Shown here: positions 47,880 through 58,488 of the stretch, one piece after another
How positions within the stretch are numbered: the stretch's first letter is position 1
Layout of the letters: each line of letters begins with the position of its first letter
Assembly: GCA_027493675.1 (NCBI GenBank)
Contig: JAOSKI010000007.1
Location: 1 to 64,000, forward strand
DNA from: Microthrixaceae bacterium
GTDB taxonomy: Bacteria; Actinomycetota; Acidimicrobiia; Acidimicrobiales; Microtrichaceae
Length of the DNA stretch: 64,000 nt
Direction of reading: 5' to 3'
Notes under the pieces: generated by a model
Database searches by the model: none
Seen by the model: only the letters and a program-made list of their open reading frames with translations
What the model was told of the DNA's origin: nothing
Program-made: the position numbers and the translations under genes

Positions 47880-50800
47880 CCCGGATCCCTACCGGATGGC
47901 CCTCGACCCTGGCGTCGACGTCGTCATCGACTCCTTCGGCAATCGTGAGCACGGTCGCGAGGATGGCTTCGGACACCCAGCCCCGGTGCGCCTCGAGAGC
48001 ATCGGCAATCTCCGAGGTGGTCTCCACATGGCAGTGGATCCTGTCGGTGACGTGCAGGCCCGCATCCTTGCGGGCCTGTTGGATCAGGCGCACGACGTCG
48101 CGTGCCATGCCTTCGGCCTCGAGCGCCGGCGTGAGCGTGACGTCGAGCTCTACGAGCACTCCGCTTCCTGAAGGGCAGTCGCCACGGCGCCTTCGCGGGT
48201 TGCAGCGTGAGCTCGAACTCCCCCGGAGCGAGCTTGATGCCCGCAACCTCCACGCCTCCGTCCGCCAAGGTGGTCCAGTCGCCGGCCTCGCGGCCCTGAT
48301 CACATCCTGCACCGACGACCCGAGGCGCGGTCCCAGCACCTGGCGTTGGGACGCAGGACGAAGCTCCCCCACGGCTGCGAGGTCGTGGGACAGCACGACC
48401 TCCTTCACGTTCACCCTCGTCACGCACGAGATGCGTCACGGCGTCGAGGCGAACCAGGTCCTCTCCCGCGATCGTGAGTCGCTGCAGGGGCAGTCGCGCT
48501 CGCAGCCGGTTGTCCTCGCGCAGCGACAGCGCGGCTGAGCAGACGTCGCGAATGCAGTCCATTACCTCCACCAGTTCGGCGTCGTGGGGCCAGTCCGAGA
48601 CGTCCGGCCAGTCGGCGAGATGCACGGATTGCAGCGAGTCCTCGCGGTCGTTCCCGGTGAGGCCGAGCCAGATCTCCTCTGCCACGAAGGGCAGCAACGG
48701 CGCCGCTAGCTCCGTCAGGGTCACGAGCACCGTGTGGAGCGTGTCGTAGGCGTCTGCCTTGTCCTCCGAAGAGACCGTCTCGTCACCCCCACCGGGAGCC
48801 CAGAAACGCTCGCGTGATCGCCGGATGTACCAGTTGTTGAGCGCATCCAGGAACGAGTGGATCTCGGCGCACGCGGGAGCGATCTCGAAGGCGTCCATCG
48901 AGGTTGTCACCGCCTCGGCCAGAGCGGCTGTCTTGGCGAGGATGTAGCGGTCGAGCTGGCCTGTCGCGTCGGTGCGGAACCGGCCACGGTGGCCATCCGC
49001 GTTCGCATAGAGGGTGAAGAAGGAGTAGGCGTTCCAGATGGGGTTCAGCACCAGGCGCACGACCTCGGAGAAGTCCGAGGCATCAGTGGAGATCCGCAGA
49101 TCCCCGCCTCGCAGGATCGGAGAGGACATCAGGTGCCATCGCAGGGCATCCGATCCAGTGGGATTCCATGACGTCTTCGGGGTCGGGGTAGTTGCGGAGC
49201 TTCTTCGACAGCTTGCGTCCTTCGTGGTCGAGCACCACGCCGTGGCAGATCACGTTGGAGAACGCCGGCCGGTCGAACAACGCCCCCGAGAGCACGTGCA
49301 TCGTGTAGAACCAGCCGCGGGTCTGCGCGATGTACTCCACGATGAAGTCGGCTGGTGAGTGGTCGTCGAACCACTCACCATGCTCGAAGGGGTAGTGCCG
49401 CTGGGCGAAGGGCATGGAGCCCGACTCGAACCAGCAGTCCAGCACCTCGGGTACCCTGCGCATCATCGAACGTCCGGTCGGGTCGTCGGGGTTGGGACGG
49501 AACGAGGTCGTCCACGTAGGGACGGTGCAGGTCGTCGGGACGCACTCCGAAGTCCGCTTCGATCTCATCCAGCGAGCCGTACACATCGGTGCGCGGGTGG
49601 GCGGGGTCGTCCGAGCGCCACACGGGTATTGGAGCGCCCCAGAAGCGGTTGCGGCTGATCGACCAGTCGCGAGCGCCTTCCAGCCACTTGCCGAACTGTC
49701 CGTCGCGCACGTGTCCGGGAATCCAGTTGATCTCGGAGTTCAACTCCACGAGGCGGTCGCGGATGGCGGTCACCTCCACGTACCAGGAGCTCACCGCCTT
49801 GTAGATGATGGGAGTGTCGGTGCGCCAGCAGTGCGGGTAGTTGTGGTCGTAGGTGTCGTGGCGTACCAACGGGCCGCGCTCACGCAGGGTGCGGGCGATC
49901 TCCGGGTTGGCGTCGAAGACGTTCACCCCCGGCCCAGTCCGGCACCTCGCTCGTGAACCGTCCGGAGTCGTCCACCGGCACAACCAGCTCGATGCCGGCG
50001 GCCTCACATGTCACCTGGTCGTCCTCACCGAAGCCAGGGGCGAGGTGCACGATGCCGGTGCCGTCCTCGTCGCTCACCCAGTCGGCCACCAGTGCCTTGA
50101 ACGAGCCGGCATGCCCGGCGAAGAAGTCGAACATCGGGGGTGTAGCGGAGCCCGGCGAGCTCGGCCCCCTGAGAAGGTGGCCAGCACCTCGTGGTCCGCC
50201 CCGAGATCCGCTTCGTACTTGTCGACGGCACCCGAGCCCAACAGCACGAGCCGTCCGGCGCGTTCCCCGCTGTGGGTACGCACGAGCGAATACCGCACAT
50301 CGGTGCCGACCGCCAGTGCGAGGTTGGATGGGAGGGTCCACGGGGTGGTGGTCCACGCCCACAGCTCCACGGGCTCTCCCTCACGTGCCTGCGCCGTGAT
50401 CGGGTGGTTCGGATCACTCGCTGTGAAGGCAACCGTGAGCGCTGGATCCTGGCGTGGCCTGGTGGCGTCGTCGAGTCGTATCTCGAAGTTCGACAGCGGC
50501 GTCTCGGCCCCCCACGAGTACGGCATGACCCGGTACGCCTCGTACACGAGCCCCTTTTCGTGGAGCTGGGAGAACGCCCAGATCACCGACTCCATGTAGT
50601 CGAGATCCATGGTCTTGTAGTCGTCGGAGAAATCCACCCAGCGGGCCTGCCGGGTTACGTAGCGCTTCCACTCCTCGGTGTAGCGCATGACCGACGAGCG
50701 GCAGTGGGCGTTGAAGCGGTCGATTCCGTAGTCGGTGATCCCGACGTGTCCCGATACCCCGAGCTCCTGCTCGACGCCCATCTCCGCGGGGAGGCCATGG

Positions 50801-51096
50801 CAGTCCCAGCCGAAGCGGCGTTCCACCCGGTGGCCCCGCATGGTCTGGTAGCGCGGCACCACGTCCTTGACGTAGCCGGTGAGCAGGTGACCGTAATGGG
50901 GGAGCCCGTTGGCGAACGGAGGCCCGTCGTAGAACACGAACTCGTCCTCGACGGGGCGTTGCTCCACAGAGCGTTCGAAGGTCCGCTGGGCCTCCCATCG
51001 CCGGAGCAGTCGCCGCTCGATCGCCGGGAAGTCGGCACGGGTGGGCACATCCGGATACGGCGATCCGCTTTGTTCTTCGATGGGTTCTGGGGACAT
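47866..51096 (-). CDS. ileS: Isoleucyl-tRNA synthetase (eukaryote-like type 2), heavily frameshifted
   Basis: Charges tRNA-Ile. The HIGH motif is [20 protein letters not shown] (HYGH), followed by [17 protein letters not shown] and [20 protein letters not shown]. The editing domain includes [20 protein letters not shown]. Then [10 protein letters not shown]-type sequence reads [20 protein letters not shown], and the KMSKS equivalent is [19 protein letters not shown]. The anticodon domain shows [16 protein letters not shown]-type sequence and [20 protein letters not shown]. About 1075 codons fits type 2 (MRS-resistant-like) enzymes. Breaks lie near 50140, 49930, 49500, 49150, 48410, 48170 and others. 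The ATG at 51096 is used. The 95 nt upstream hold no T-box. Confidence 0.93.
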
Positions 51097-51190
51097 CTCG
51101 GCCTGCCGGAGGGACGGGACCCCCAAGGGTACTTGTCGGGATTCGTGGGGCTGGAACAACAGGCAACCCAGGTCGATCTCGGTCGCCACG

Positions 51191-51409
51191 CTATTCGAGC
51201 ACGATGTCCCAACGATCGAGGCAGTCGGAGCACCGGTACGCGACCACGTCGCCGGCACGGAAGGGGATCGGGTGTCCGTCGTGATCGCGGTCGGGCGTTG
51301 TCAGCAGGCCGCAGCGACCGCCGCAGTCGACACAGGTGATGGTTTGCGGTACCTCGACGGCATCACCCGTGGCCGGCGGCGCATCGAAGCGGTCGTCATT
51401 GATGCTCAC
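51191..51409 (-). CDS. Small zinc-finger-like protein
   Basis: 72 residues with two CxxC pairs, [10 protein letters not shown] and [11 protein letters not shown], about 35 residues apart, a probable zinc ribbon. The middle ([18 protein letters not shown]) is beta-like. The GTG start overlaps the NUDIX stop (GTGA). It precedes ileS on the same strand and may belong to the same transcript. No family name is recognised. Confidence 0.7.
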   Translation of the reverse strand: MSINDDRFDAPPATGDAVEVPQTITCVDCGGRCGLLTTPDRDHDGHPIPFRAGDVVAYRCSDCLDRWDIVLE

Positions 51410-52202
51410 GTGCCGTCGGCTCGGGCGTTCGGCTCACGTTCGTAGCGCCAAGGGAGCTCGTCCATCCACAGCCGGTGGCGTCCCCTGCCGCGTGCATGTC
51501 GCCACCCTCATACGCGACGTCGCCGTGGTAGAGCGCTGCCCAACCACCGCGTTCGGTGGTGCCCACGCGGGTGGAGAAGTGCTCGATTGCGGCCGGTCCG
51601 TCGTCGGCACCGGGGGCTCCTCTCAGGACCTCGGAGGCGTTCCGGAGCGGAGCCAGGTGGGTGAGGGTGATGAATGTGGGTGGCACCAGCGCCACGTCAC
51701 CGCGCGAATGGAGTTGGAGCATCTCCGAAGCGCTCACCCAGCGGTACTCGCGGATCTCCCCGTGGTCGATCTCCACTGCGTCGGTGTCACCCACTGCGAC
51801 TCCCACGAAGAATGCGGTGGTGAAGCGGTGTCGGACCAGCTCGGCGGTCTGGTCGCTGTGCGGTGGAGGGGTCCACTGGGACCATCGGCGGATGCTCGAA
51901 GGGTCGATGGTGATACCGGCCTCCTCGGCGAGCTCGCGGCTCACCGCGACGCGTGCCGCGGCCTCGAGCTCGTCGTCTGTCGGGGTTCCAGCGGCGGGTG
52001 CGGTGGGGAAGTCGTCGTCATCGATGCGGCCGCCGGGGAACACCCACGACCCGGCGGCGAAGCGCAGCTTCGTGTCGCGGCGCAGCATCAGTACCTCCAG
52101 GCCGGAGGTGCCTTCCCGCAAGGGGATGATGGTCGCGGCGGGTATGGCGCCGGGGTCCCACAACGGTCGTGGACCGAGGTCCGATGGTGGCTCGGTGGTC
52201 AT
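51406..52202 (-). CDS. NUDIX hydrolase, frameshifted near C-terminus
   Basis: About 265 codons. N-terminal IPAATIIPLREGTSGLEVLM and LRRDTKLRFAAGSWVFPGGR lead to a NUDIX box (AAARVAVSRELAEEAGI) with an insertion between GG and the helix, as in NUDT7/NUDT19-like CoA or nucleotide-sugar hydrolases. A shift near 51465 restores HRLWMDELPWRYEREPNARA and a TGA overlapping the next start; this overlap supports the corrected reading. The ATG at 52202 (MTTEPPSDLGP) is preferred; upstream in-frame codons belong to the divergent PBP gene. Likely cleaves a diphosphate; exact substrate unknown. Confidence 0.85.
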
Positions 52203-52293
52203 CGGGGGTCGACCGTAGCCGTCTTCGCTGATGACTGTGCACCTGCGCGTGCCTGCAGTAACTTGATGCGGGTCCGGCCCCGCCGATGAGGAG

Positions 52294-54300
52294 ATGATGC
52301 GCCGCGGCCTCCACCTGCTTGCAAGGTTCCTCCTGATCACCGCGCTCGGCGTGGTGTCGATTGGACTCGTTGCATCCCAGGTCCTGCCCGAGATGGCCGC
52401 TGTATCCGACGCCGTGTCGTTCAGCCCGCGGTCACAGATCAAGTTGCCCAAGCTTCCCGAGGGGTCGACGATCCTCGATCCCGCCGGCAACCCCGTCGGA
52501 GAGCTGCGGGGCACCGAGAACCGCATCGTGGTACCGCTGTCGGAGATGTCCCCGGAGTTCGTCGACACGGTGCTCGCGGTCGAGGACGCGGACTTCTACG
52601 AGCACGACGGGGTGTCGGGCCGCAGCGTCCTGCGGGCCATCAGGGCCAACTCCGCGGCTGGTGGAGTGCAACAGGGCGGGTCCACCATCACCCAGCAACT
52701 GGTGAAGCTCAACCTCGTGGGCAACGAGCAGACCATCAAGCGAAAGCTCAAGGAGGCATCCCTCGCGGTGCAGTTGGAGGACCGACTCTGCGGGAAGGAG
52801 GTGGCGAAGGCACAGTGCAAGGACATCATCCTGCAGCAGTATCTGAACCAGGTGTACCTGGGCCAGGGTGCCTACGGCGCGGAAGCCGCTGCCCGGACCT
52901 ACTTCGACAAGCCGGCTTCGGAGCTCGACTACGCGGAGTCGGCGTTGCTTGCGTCGCTCATCCGCAACCCCGCCAACTACGACCCGATCAAGAACCCCGA
53001 GCTCGCCAGGAGCCGTCGCAAGGTCGCGCTCAGGCGAATGCAGGACGAAGGCCTGTTGGACGAGGATCAGGTGACCTTCATCGACAACCTCCCACTGCCC
53101 ACGCAGGTCCACGGGCGGACTGCTGCGCGTGACAGCCAGTCGCTCAGCTACACCGAGCGAAAGGTACGTGACGAGTTGCTCGCGGCGGAGTGGCTCGCCC
53201 CTACCGTCGAGCAGCGCCGCTACCTGATCTTCAACGGCGGCCTTCGGATCACCAGCACCATCGATCCGCGTGCACAGGCGTTGGCGGAGCAGGCGGTGGC
53301 GGACAATCCCATCGCCGAGAGCGATCCGCAGACAGCGGTTGCTCTCGCCGCCGTGGAACCATCCACGGGGGCGGTGAGGGCGATCGTGGGTGAGGTGGAG
53401 CGCGACGGGGTGCCCATCGAGATCGGCGACCCGGTCCGTGGCGCCCGCTCCGGTGACGGTGGGTTCAGCTCGGGTTCTGCGTTCAAGCCGTTCACCATGG
53501 TGGCCGCGCTCGAACAGGGATACACGATCCGTGACACGATCGCGGGGGATCCGGCACCCACCAAGATGAAGAAGCTGTGGGGTGTCGAGCCGGGTCGGTC
53601 CTATCCCAGGGATTGCCCGACCAAGGGCCAACAGCCCATAGCGAGCCATCTCAAGGCATCCAACAACTGCGCGTTCATGAGGCTCCAGTCAGCGGTCGGC
53701 TTCGACGCGGTCCGCAACACAGCGGTGGCTCTCGGCATCAGGCCAGGGCCGCTCGATCCCTCCAATTCGCGTCCTGCGTGCTTCACGATCGGCTGTGACG
53801 CCCTCGTGACCCCGCTCGACATGGCGGGGGCGTACGCCACGATCGAGAACGACGGGCGCCGCAACCAGGCGCACTTCGTGGACAGGGTGACCGATCGAGA
53901 TGGCAATGTGCTGTACCAGTACGAACCCGCGAACGAGCAGGTGATCCGTACCGAAAGCGCCCGCCAGGCCGTGGATGCCATGGAGGGGGTCATCACCGGC
54001 GGGACCTGCACGAGATGTCGCCTGCCCAACGGTCAACGGGCCGCCGGCAAGACAGGAACCGTCGAGGTGGGTGGCAGCGCGAACACCGGTGTGTGGTTCA
54101 CCGGGTTCACGCCGCACCTGTCGGCAGCCGTGTGGATCGGTGACCCACTCGACCAGCGCTCGGCGTTGCACAGCAACCCTCAGGGAGGACGCACAGCAGG
54201 GATCGTCTGGCAGCGCTTCATGGCGAGCTATCTCGAAGGCGCGCCAGTGATCGACTTCCCCGAGCCTCAGTCGATCAGGGGGTGGTCGGAGGATCCCTGA
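52294..54300 (+). CDS. Bifunctional class A penicillin-binding protein (PBP1A/PonA type)
   Basis: 668 residues, intact. An N-terminal membrane anchor (HLLARFLLITALGVVSIGLV) is followed by the GT51 glycosyltransferase: AVEDADFYEHDGVSGRSVLR (catalytic Glu), QQGGSTITQQLVKLNLVG, ILQQYLNQVYLGQGAYGAEA. The transpeptidase follows, with SGSAFKPF (SxxK), KASNNCAF (SxN type) and AAGKTGTVE (KTG). It polymerises and cross-links peptidoglycan on the outer face of the membrane. GAGGAG directly precedes the ATG pair. It is divergent from the NUDIX gene (91 bp between starts). Confidence 0.95.
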   Translation: MMRRGLHLLARFLLITALGVVSIGLVASQVLPEMAAVSDAVSFSPRSQIKLPKLPEGSTILDPAGNPVGELRGTENRIVVPLSEMSPEFVDTVLAVEDADFYEHDGVSGRSVLRAIRANSAAGGVQQGGSTITQQLVKLNLVGNEQTIKRKLKEASLAVQLEDRLCGKEVAKAQCKDIILQQYLNQVYLGQGAYGAEAAARTYFDKPASELDYAESALLASLIRNPANYDPIKNPELARSRRKVALRRMQDEGLLDEDQVTFIDNLPLPTQVHGRTAARDSQSLSYTERKVRDELLAAEWLAPTVEQRRYLIFNGGLRITSTIDPRAQALAEQAVADNPIAESDPQTAVALAAVEPSTGAVRAIVGEVERDGVPIEIGDPVRGARSGDGGFSSGSAFKPFTMVAALEQGYTIRDTIAGDPAPTKMKKLWGVEPGRSYPRDCPTKGQQPIASHLKASNNCAFMRLQSAVGFDAVRNTAVALGIRPGPLDPSNSRPACFTIGCDALVTPLDMAGAYATIENDGRRNQAHFVDRVTDRDGNVLYQYEPANEQVIRTESARQAVDAMEGVITGGTCTRCRLPNGQRAAGKTGTVEVGGSANTGVWFTGFTPHLSAAVWIGDPLDQRSALHSNPQGGRTAGIVWQRFMASYLEGAPVIDFPEPQSIRGWSEDP

Positions 54301-54385
54301 TGGCTGGGGTGGATTCAGTCGCTCCTCGAGCGGTCGCGATGACGACTGACCTCCCAGCCCGCGACGTCACGCCCTTGCCGGCAAC

Positions 54386-54391
54386 TAGCCT
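54386..54391 (+). promoter_or_regulatory. -10 element (TAGCCT), leaderless start at 54399
   Basis: TAGCCT is followed by 7 nt and the GTG of the zinc-ribbon gene; the region lies about 100 nt after the PBP stop. Confidence 0.45.
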
Positions 54392-54398
54392 TCGTCCT

Positions 54399-55114
54399 GT
54401 GAGCTCTCTCGAAAGCCTGCTCAGCCTCCAGGAGATCGACACCAGGCTCGACCAACTGCGTCACCGGCGCGAGACGCTAACCGAGCGCACCGAGCTTGCA
54501 GCAGCGCAGGACGTCGTCGCATCGACCGATGCGGCGGTCGCTGCCACGTTCGCGGAGCTCTCCGAGGTCCGCAGCGCCAGAGAGGCTCCGCCGAGGACGA
54601 GGCCTCCGGCGTCGAGCAGAAGGCTGCCGAGGTCGAAAGGATGCTCTACGGCGGGACGGTGACCGCTGCCAAGGAGTTGGAGGCCTACCAGGCAGATCTG
54701 GTTTCGTTGAGGGTGCGTCAGAGCGATCTGGAGGACGCGGCGATCGAGTTGCTGGAGAAGTCCGAACCCCTCGAGGTCGCTCTTGCCCGGCAGCGACTCG
54801 CCCTGGACGACGCGAACGCCGCGGTGGCCGATGTCTCTGGACGGCTCGCCGATGCCGAGGCTGCTGTCGACGAGGAGATCCGCGAGGTCGCGTCCGGTCG
54901 GTCATCGCTGTTGGAGGGGCTGGACCCAGACGTGGTGGAGCAGTACGTGGCGCTTCGGCGCTCGCTGGGTGGTGTGGGGGTTGCGCGGTTGGTCAAGTCA
55001 CGCTGCGACGGCTGCCACCTCGAGATCCCCTCGGCGCAGCTCGAAGAGATCAGGCACGCCCCGGATGACGAGATCGTGAACTGTCCGGAGTGCGGCCGCA
55101 TCCTCGTTCGCTGA
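54399..55114 (+). CDS. Coiled-coil protein with C4 zinc ribbon (CT398/DUF164 type), frameshifted
   Basis: About 238 codons. A long antiparallel coiled coil (LESLLSLQEIDTRLDQLRHR, GGTVTAAKELEAYQADLVSL, RQSDLEDAAIELLEKSEPLE) ends in a zinc ribbon, KSRCDGCHLEIPS and VNCPECGRILVR (CxxC...CxxC). This is the CdsZ/CT398 arrangement found across Actinobacteria. One shift near 54585 separates SEVRSARE from GVEQKAAEVERML. The GTG at 54399 is chosen because of the -10 element. Role unknown; in chlamydiae a homologue binds secretion or sigma-54 proteins. Confidence 0.85.
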
Positions 55115-55171
55115 GTGATGGTCGGCGTGCTGGGCGATCCATCGCAGTCACCCCACGGGGGCTGGTGAACC

Positions 55172-55669
55172 GTGCTGATCTGGTATGCCGCATCAGCGGT
55201 GGTGATCACCTTCGTGGTGTTCCGTACGCCGACGATCGACTACCGGTTGGTCGCGTTGGGTGCGGTGATACCGGTGATCGAGGCGCCGTTGGGAAGCGGT
55301 CCGATGCACGCGCTGATCATTCCCACGCTGGTGCTGGCCGTGATCATGGCCCTGACGCGCCGTCGGAGGCTCCTGCGGCGACAGTGGTTGGGCTTGCCGA
55401 TCGGCATGTACCTGCACCTGGTGGTGGATGCCGTGGCGAACGTACCGGAGGTGTTCTGGTGGCCGTTCCTGGGTTGGTCCTTCGGATCCGCCGAGGCCCC
55501 TGAGGTAGGCCGAGGATGGTGGAGTGCAGTGCTCGAGGGAATAGGAGCCGTCTTGGCGATTTGGGCCTACCGTCGCTTCGGTCTGGATGATGCGCGTCGA
55601 CGGGAGGTGTTCATGCGCACAGGGCAACTCGACCGTTCGATCGTCGGACACGAGGCGTCGGGCTGTTGA
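55172..55669 (+). CDS. Conserved membrane protein (hydrolase-like YdjM-type layout)
   Basis: 165 residues, about four membrane segments: LIWYAASAVVITFVVFRTPT, RLVALGAVIPVIEAPLG, ALIIPTLVLAVIMALTRRRR and LEGIGAVLAIWAYRRFG. Polar signatures IDYRLVALG, GMYLHLVVDAVANVPEVFWW and PFLGWSFGSAEAPE recall LexA-regulated/metal-dependent membrane hydrolases, where an H...D pair lies in the membrane. Function not assigned. The stop overlaps the histidine-phosphatase start by 4 nt. Confidence 0.7.
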   Translation: MLIWYAASAVVITFVVFRTPTIDYRLVALGAVIPVIEAPLGSGPMHALIIPTLVLAVIMALTRRRRLLRRQWLGLPIGMYLHLVVDAVANVPEVFWWPFLGWSFGSAEAPEVGRGWWSAVLEGIGAVLAIWAYRRFGLDDARRREVFMRTGQLDRSIVGHEASGC

Positions 55670-56336
55670 GCGCCGCCGGTTCCCTGCACCGCGCCACCAG
55701 CGTGCACCTGGTGCGTCACGGCCGGACCGCGGTGAACGCCCAGGGCGGCTCTCGGGTCGCCACGACCCCGATCTCGATGCTCTGGGTGAGCGTCAGGCCG
55801 ACCTGCTGGCCGAGGCCCTTGGCGCGTCGACCGAAGGGCGTACCGTAACGGTCGTCACGTCGCCCCTGGTGCGCTGCGTGCGCACCGCGGAGGCCGTGGC
55901 GCTCGCGTGCTGCGGGGATGCGTCCCAAGTGGTCCTCGATGACCGGTTCATCGAGATGGACTACGGCGAATGGGACGGGCTCCCGCTGTCGGATGTGCCT
56001 GTGGAATCCTGGCGCAGATGGCGTGAGGACCCGGATTTCGCCCCACCGGATGGCGAGACGCTCACCTCGGTCACCTCGCGCGTGTCCGAAGGGCTACTTG
56101 ACTGGGTCTCACGGCACAGGGGCGAGGTGCTCGTGGTGGCAAGTCACGTGTCCCCCATCAAGGCAGCAGTGGTTTGGGCGCTGGGAGTGGGGGAGCAGGC
56201 TACATGGCGGATGCGGCTGTCCAACGCCTCCATCACCCGATTGGATGTGTCACCGGATGACGCGGACGGACTGAGCGCAACCCTCATGGCGTTCAACGAG
56301 ACTGCTCATCTCGACCGAGAGCGCCAACGCCCATAG
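55666..56336 (+). CDS. Histidine-phosphatase (phosphoglycerate-mutase-like) protein, frameshifted
   Basis: Branch-1 histidine phosphatase. The catalytic VHLVRHGRTAVNAQG is followed in another frame by RLSGRHDPDLDALGERQADL, then VVTSPLVRCVRTAEAVA (second Arg), FIEMDYGEWDGLPL and LVVASHVSPIKAAVVWAL (second His). The shift is near 55748. It starts at TTG within TTGA, coupled to the membrane protein before it. Possible substrates range from phosphoglycerate to alpha-ribazole-5'-phosphate; none is favoured. Confidence 0.85.
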
Positions 56337-56471
56337 CGGGTGCCTCCGGCATGGCGGAGACCGCCGGGCCCTTGCAATGTCCGGAGCCGGCGTTCCCCAT
56401 GCTCAAGGGGACACCGACCGGCCTGCTGGCCGCGCTCCGAACAGGCCGGCCGGAATCGACTGCGTCGCTGA

Positions 56472-56765
56472 TCAACCGATCGACAGGCGGTACTCCCCGG
56501 TTCCTGGATCGAGTGCGATCCGCAGGCAGCGGGTGTTGAGCACCGCGGCGGGACGGGCTGGAGGGACCGGGAACCCACACCGGCGACCGGAAACCGTCTC
56601 GTCGCTGTGGTCGGGAGTCGTGCCACGCAGGTCGATCATGACCGTGTCTTCGGTGCGCGGCACCGGAACTGGAGCCACAAGGGCCGCTCGGATCACCGCA
56701 ATGAGTCGGGTGAACCAGTGTGAGGCCTGATGGCCCACTTGTTCACGACCGTCCCGGATGGGCAC
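56472..56765 (-). CDS. Hypothetical small protein (doubtful)
   Basis: 97 residues on the minus strand, with coding-like GC-rich third positions. A possible amphipathic/hydrophobic stretch reads [20 protein letters not shown], followed by [19 protein letters not shown] and [19 protein letters not shown]. No family is recognised and no clear Shine-Dalgarno is seen. If it is not real, 56337-56847 is a 510-bp stretch with no other gene that I can see. Confidence 0.35.
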   Translation of the reverse strand: MPIRDGREQVGHQASHWFTRLIAVIRAALVAPVPVPRTEDTVMIDLRGTTPDHSDETVSGRRCGFPVPPARPAAVLNTRCLRIALDPGTGEYRLSIG

Positions 56766-56847
56766 CTTGATGCGCAGCGTCGGAGAGGGGAGGATTCAGG
56801 CCCACGAGGTGGCGGCCTGTCGCCCGGAACCCTTTGGTGGAGCGCTC

Positions 56848-57681
56848 ATGGACGTGATGGTCGTGGAAGGCAACTCTCAGCGCCTCGACGGTGGGGCCAT
56901 GTTCGGCAACGCCCCGAAGGCAATGTGGTCCCGGTGGGTCGAGCCCGACGCGGACAACCGGATCCCCCTTGCCACCAGGGCGTTGCTCGTGAGGGAGGAC
57001 AGCGGGCGCAACATCCTGTTGGAGGCGGGCATCGGCGCCTTCTTCGGACCTGATCTCCGGCACCGCTACGGCGTGGTGGAGGACCACCATGTCCTGCTCG
57101 ACAGCCTCGGGGCCCACGGCGTGGGCCCCGGCGACATCGATGCGGTGGTCCTGTCGCACCTGCACTTCGATCACGCAGGTGGGCTTCTGGGCACATGGGC
57201 GTCGGGAACCGATCAGGCGCTCGTGTTCAACCGGGCGACCTATGTGGTGAGTGAGGCGGCATGGGCCAGAGCCCGTGCTCCGCACCTGCGTGACCGTGCC
57301 TCGTTCATCAAGGGGCTTCCGGGGTTGATCGAGGGCTCAGGGCGCCTGGATGTGGTCGACGGCGACCGCTCCGCGACCCTCGGTCCCGGCTACAGGCTGC
57401 ACTTCTCCAACGGGCACACGCCGGGCATGATGCTGGCCGAGGTGGAGGCTCCCCAAGGTCCACTCGTGTTCGCCGGCGACCTGATACCAGGGGTTCCCTG
57501 GGTGCGCCCTGCAGTCACCATGGGATACGACCGGTACCCGGAGCTGCTGATCGACGAGAAGCAGGCATTCCTGGAGGACGTGCACAGTCGGGGCGGAAGG
57601 CTCTTCCTGACACATGATCCCGCTACCGCGATAGTGGGGATCGAACGTGACGAGCGAGGTGGCTTCTCGGCCTTGGTATGA
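56848..57681 (+). CDS. Metallo-beta-lactamase-fold hydrolase
   Basis: 277 residues. The zinc motif is [16 protein letters not shown] (HxHxDH), preceded by [38 protein letters not shown] supplies the next His, [20 protein letters not shown] the bridging Asp, and [19 protein letters not shown] the last His. The layout fits quorum-quenching lactonase/glyoxalase-II-like hydrolases; the substrate is unknown. The ATG at 56848 is preferred over 56758. It is convergent with the ABC permease gene. Confidence 0.88.
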   Translation: MDVMVVEGNSQRLDGGAMFGNAPKAMWSRWVEPDADNRIPLATRALLVREDSGRNILLEAGIGAFFGPDLRHRYGVVEDHHVLLDSLGAHGVGPGDIDAVVLSHLHFDHAGGLLGTWASGTDQALVFNRATYVVSEAAWARARAPHLRDRASFIKGLPGLIEGSGRLDVVDGDRSATLGPGYRLHFSNGHTPGMMLAEVEAPQGPLVFAGDLIPGVPWVRPAVTMGYDRYPELLIDEKQAFLEDVHSRGGRLFLTHDPATAIVGIERDERGGFSALV

Positions 57682-57694
57682 CTCCGGCATGTGG

Positions 57695-58488
57695 TCAGTA
57701 GCTGCCGAGCACCCTGAACGCACAGCGGTCCGTAGGCACCACCGGTAGGCGAGGATCGAGGCCGGAAGCATCACGATCGCGAATCCCGTCAACACGAGGG
57801 TCTCAGCGGCCACGTCACGCCACCCGGCGTCGGCCAGCAGCAACTCGCGCACCGCTCTGATACCCCAGGTGGCGGGGCAGCATCCAACTGATCACCTGGA
57901 TCGCCTTCGGGAGGATGTCCACCGGCACGATCACGCCGGAGAGCAGCATGCTGGCCTGGTAGAAGGGTCCGGAGATCGGGTCGCCGCGCTTGACCAGCAG
58001 CATCAGACCGCCGATCGCGACCCCCACTGCAGCGAAGGTGGCGGTGGTGAGCAGCATGACGGGTACCGACATCAGCAGGCCCCCAAGGGGATTCCACTGC
58101 CGACCACGCCGATGCCGAAGCCGAGTAGGCCGGCAATCTGCACGCAAGCGATGAGGAACGGCAGCATGAACATGCCGATCATGAGTTGGGGTATCGGAGC
58201 CGGCGAGGCCAGGAGGAGGTCGATGGTCCCGGTGTTCTGCTCCCTAGCCAGGGATTCGCCGAAGGACGACAAACCCACTCCGGCGAAGGCCGTGACCGCG
58301 AGCCCGACGACAGCGAAGTCGAAGTAGTTGCCCCCATAGTCCCCCAGCGACGACGGGTCGACCATGAGCGACATGAAGTAGATCGCCACTGCGATCACCG
58401 CCATGTCTACCAGTCGAAGGATCAGGCGGAGCTGGTACGTGCGTTCGATCGCCCAATCGCGCCTCAGGATGGCGAGCACCAGATTCAT
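57695..58488 (-). CDS. ABC-2 type permease of the putative peptide exporter, frameshifted
   Basis: Membrane subunit. It begins MNLVLAILRRDWAIERTYQL, then helices VDMAVIAVAIYFMSLMV, FAVVGLAVTAFAGVGLSSFG, SREQNTGTIDLLLASP-type motif (LAREQNTGTIDLLLASPAPI), LMIGMFMLPFLIACVQIAGL, MLLTTATFAAVGVAIGGLML and MLLSGVIVPVDILPKAIQVI. Breaks lie near 58090 and 57860; the last residues and stop (57695) are approximate. The ATG overlaps the ATPase stop (ATGA). It is in one unit with the ATPase and PqqD-like gene and probably exports the locus product. Confidence 0.82.

Noticed and set aside
51097-51190. T-box riboswitch before ileS
   Set aside because: Only 95 nt are available, with no TGG-containing T-box bulge or specifier stem; part of it encodes the end of the zinc-ribbon gene leader.
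50191-51339. 382-residue plus-strand open frame
   Set aside because: Antisense of ileS; the ileS strand has HYGH and synthetase motifs.
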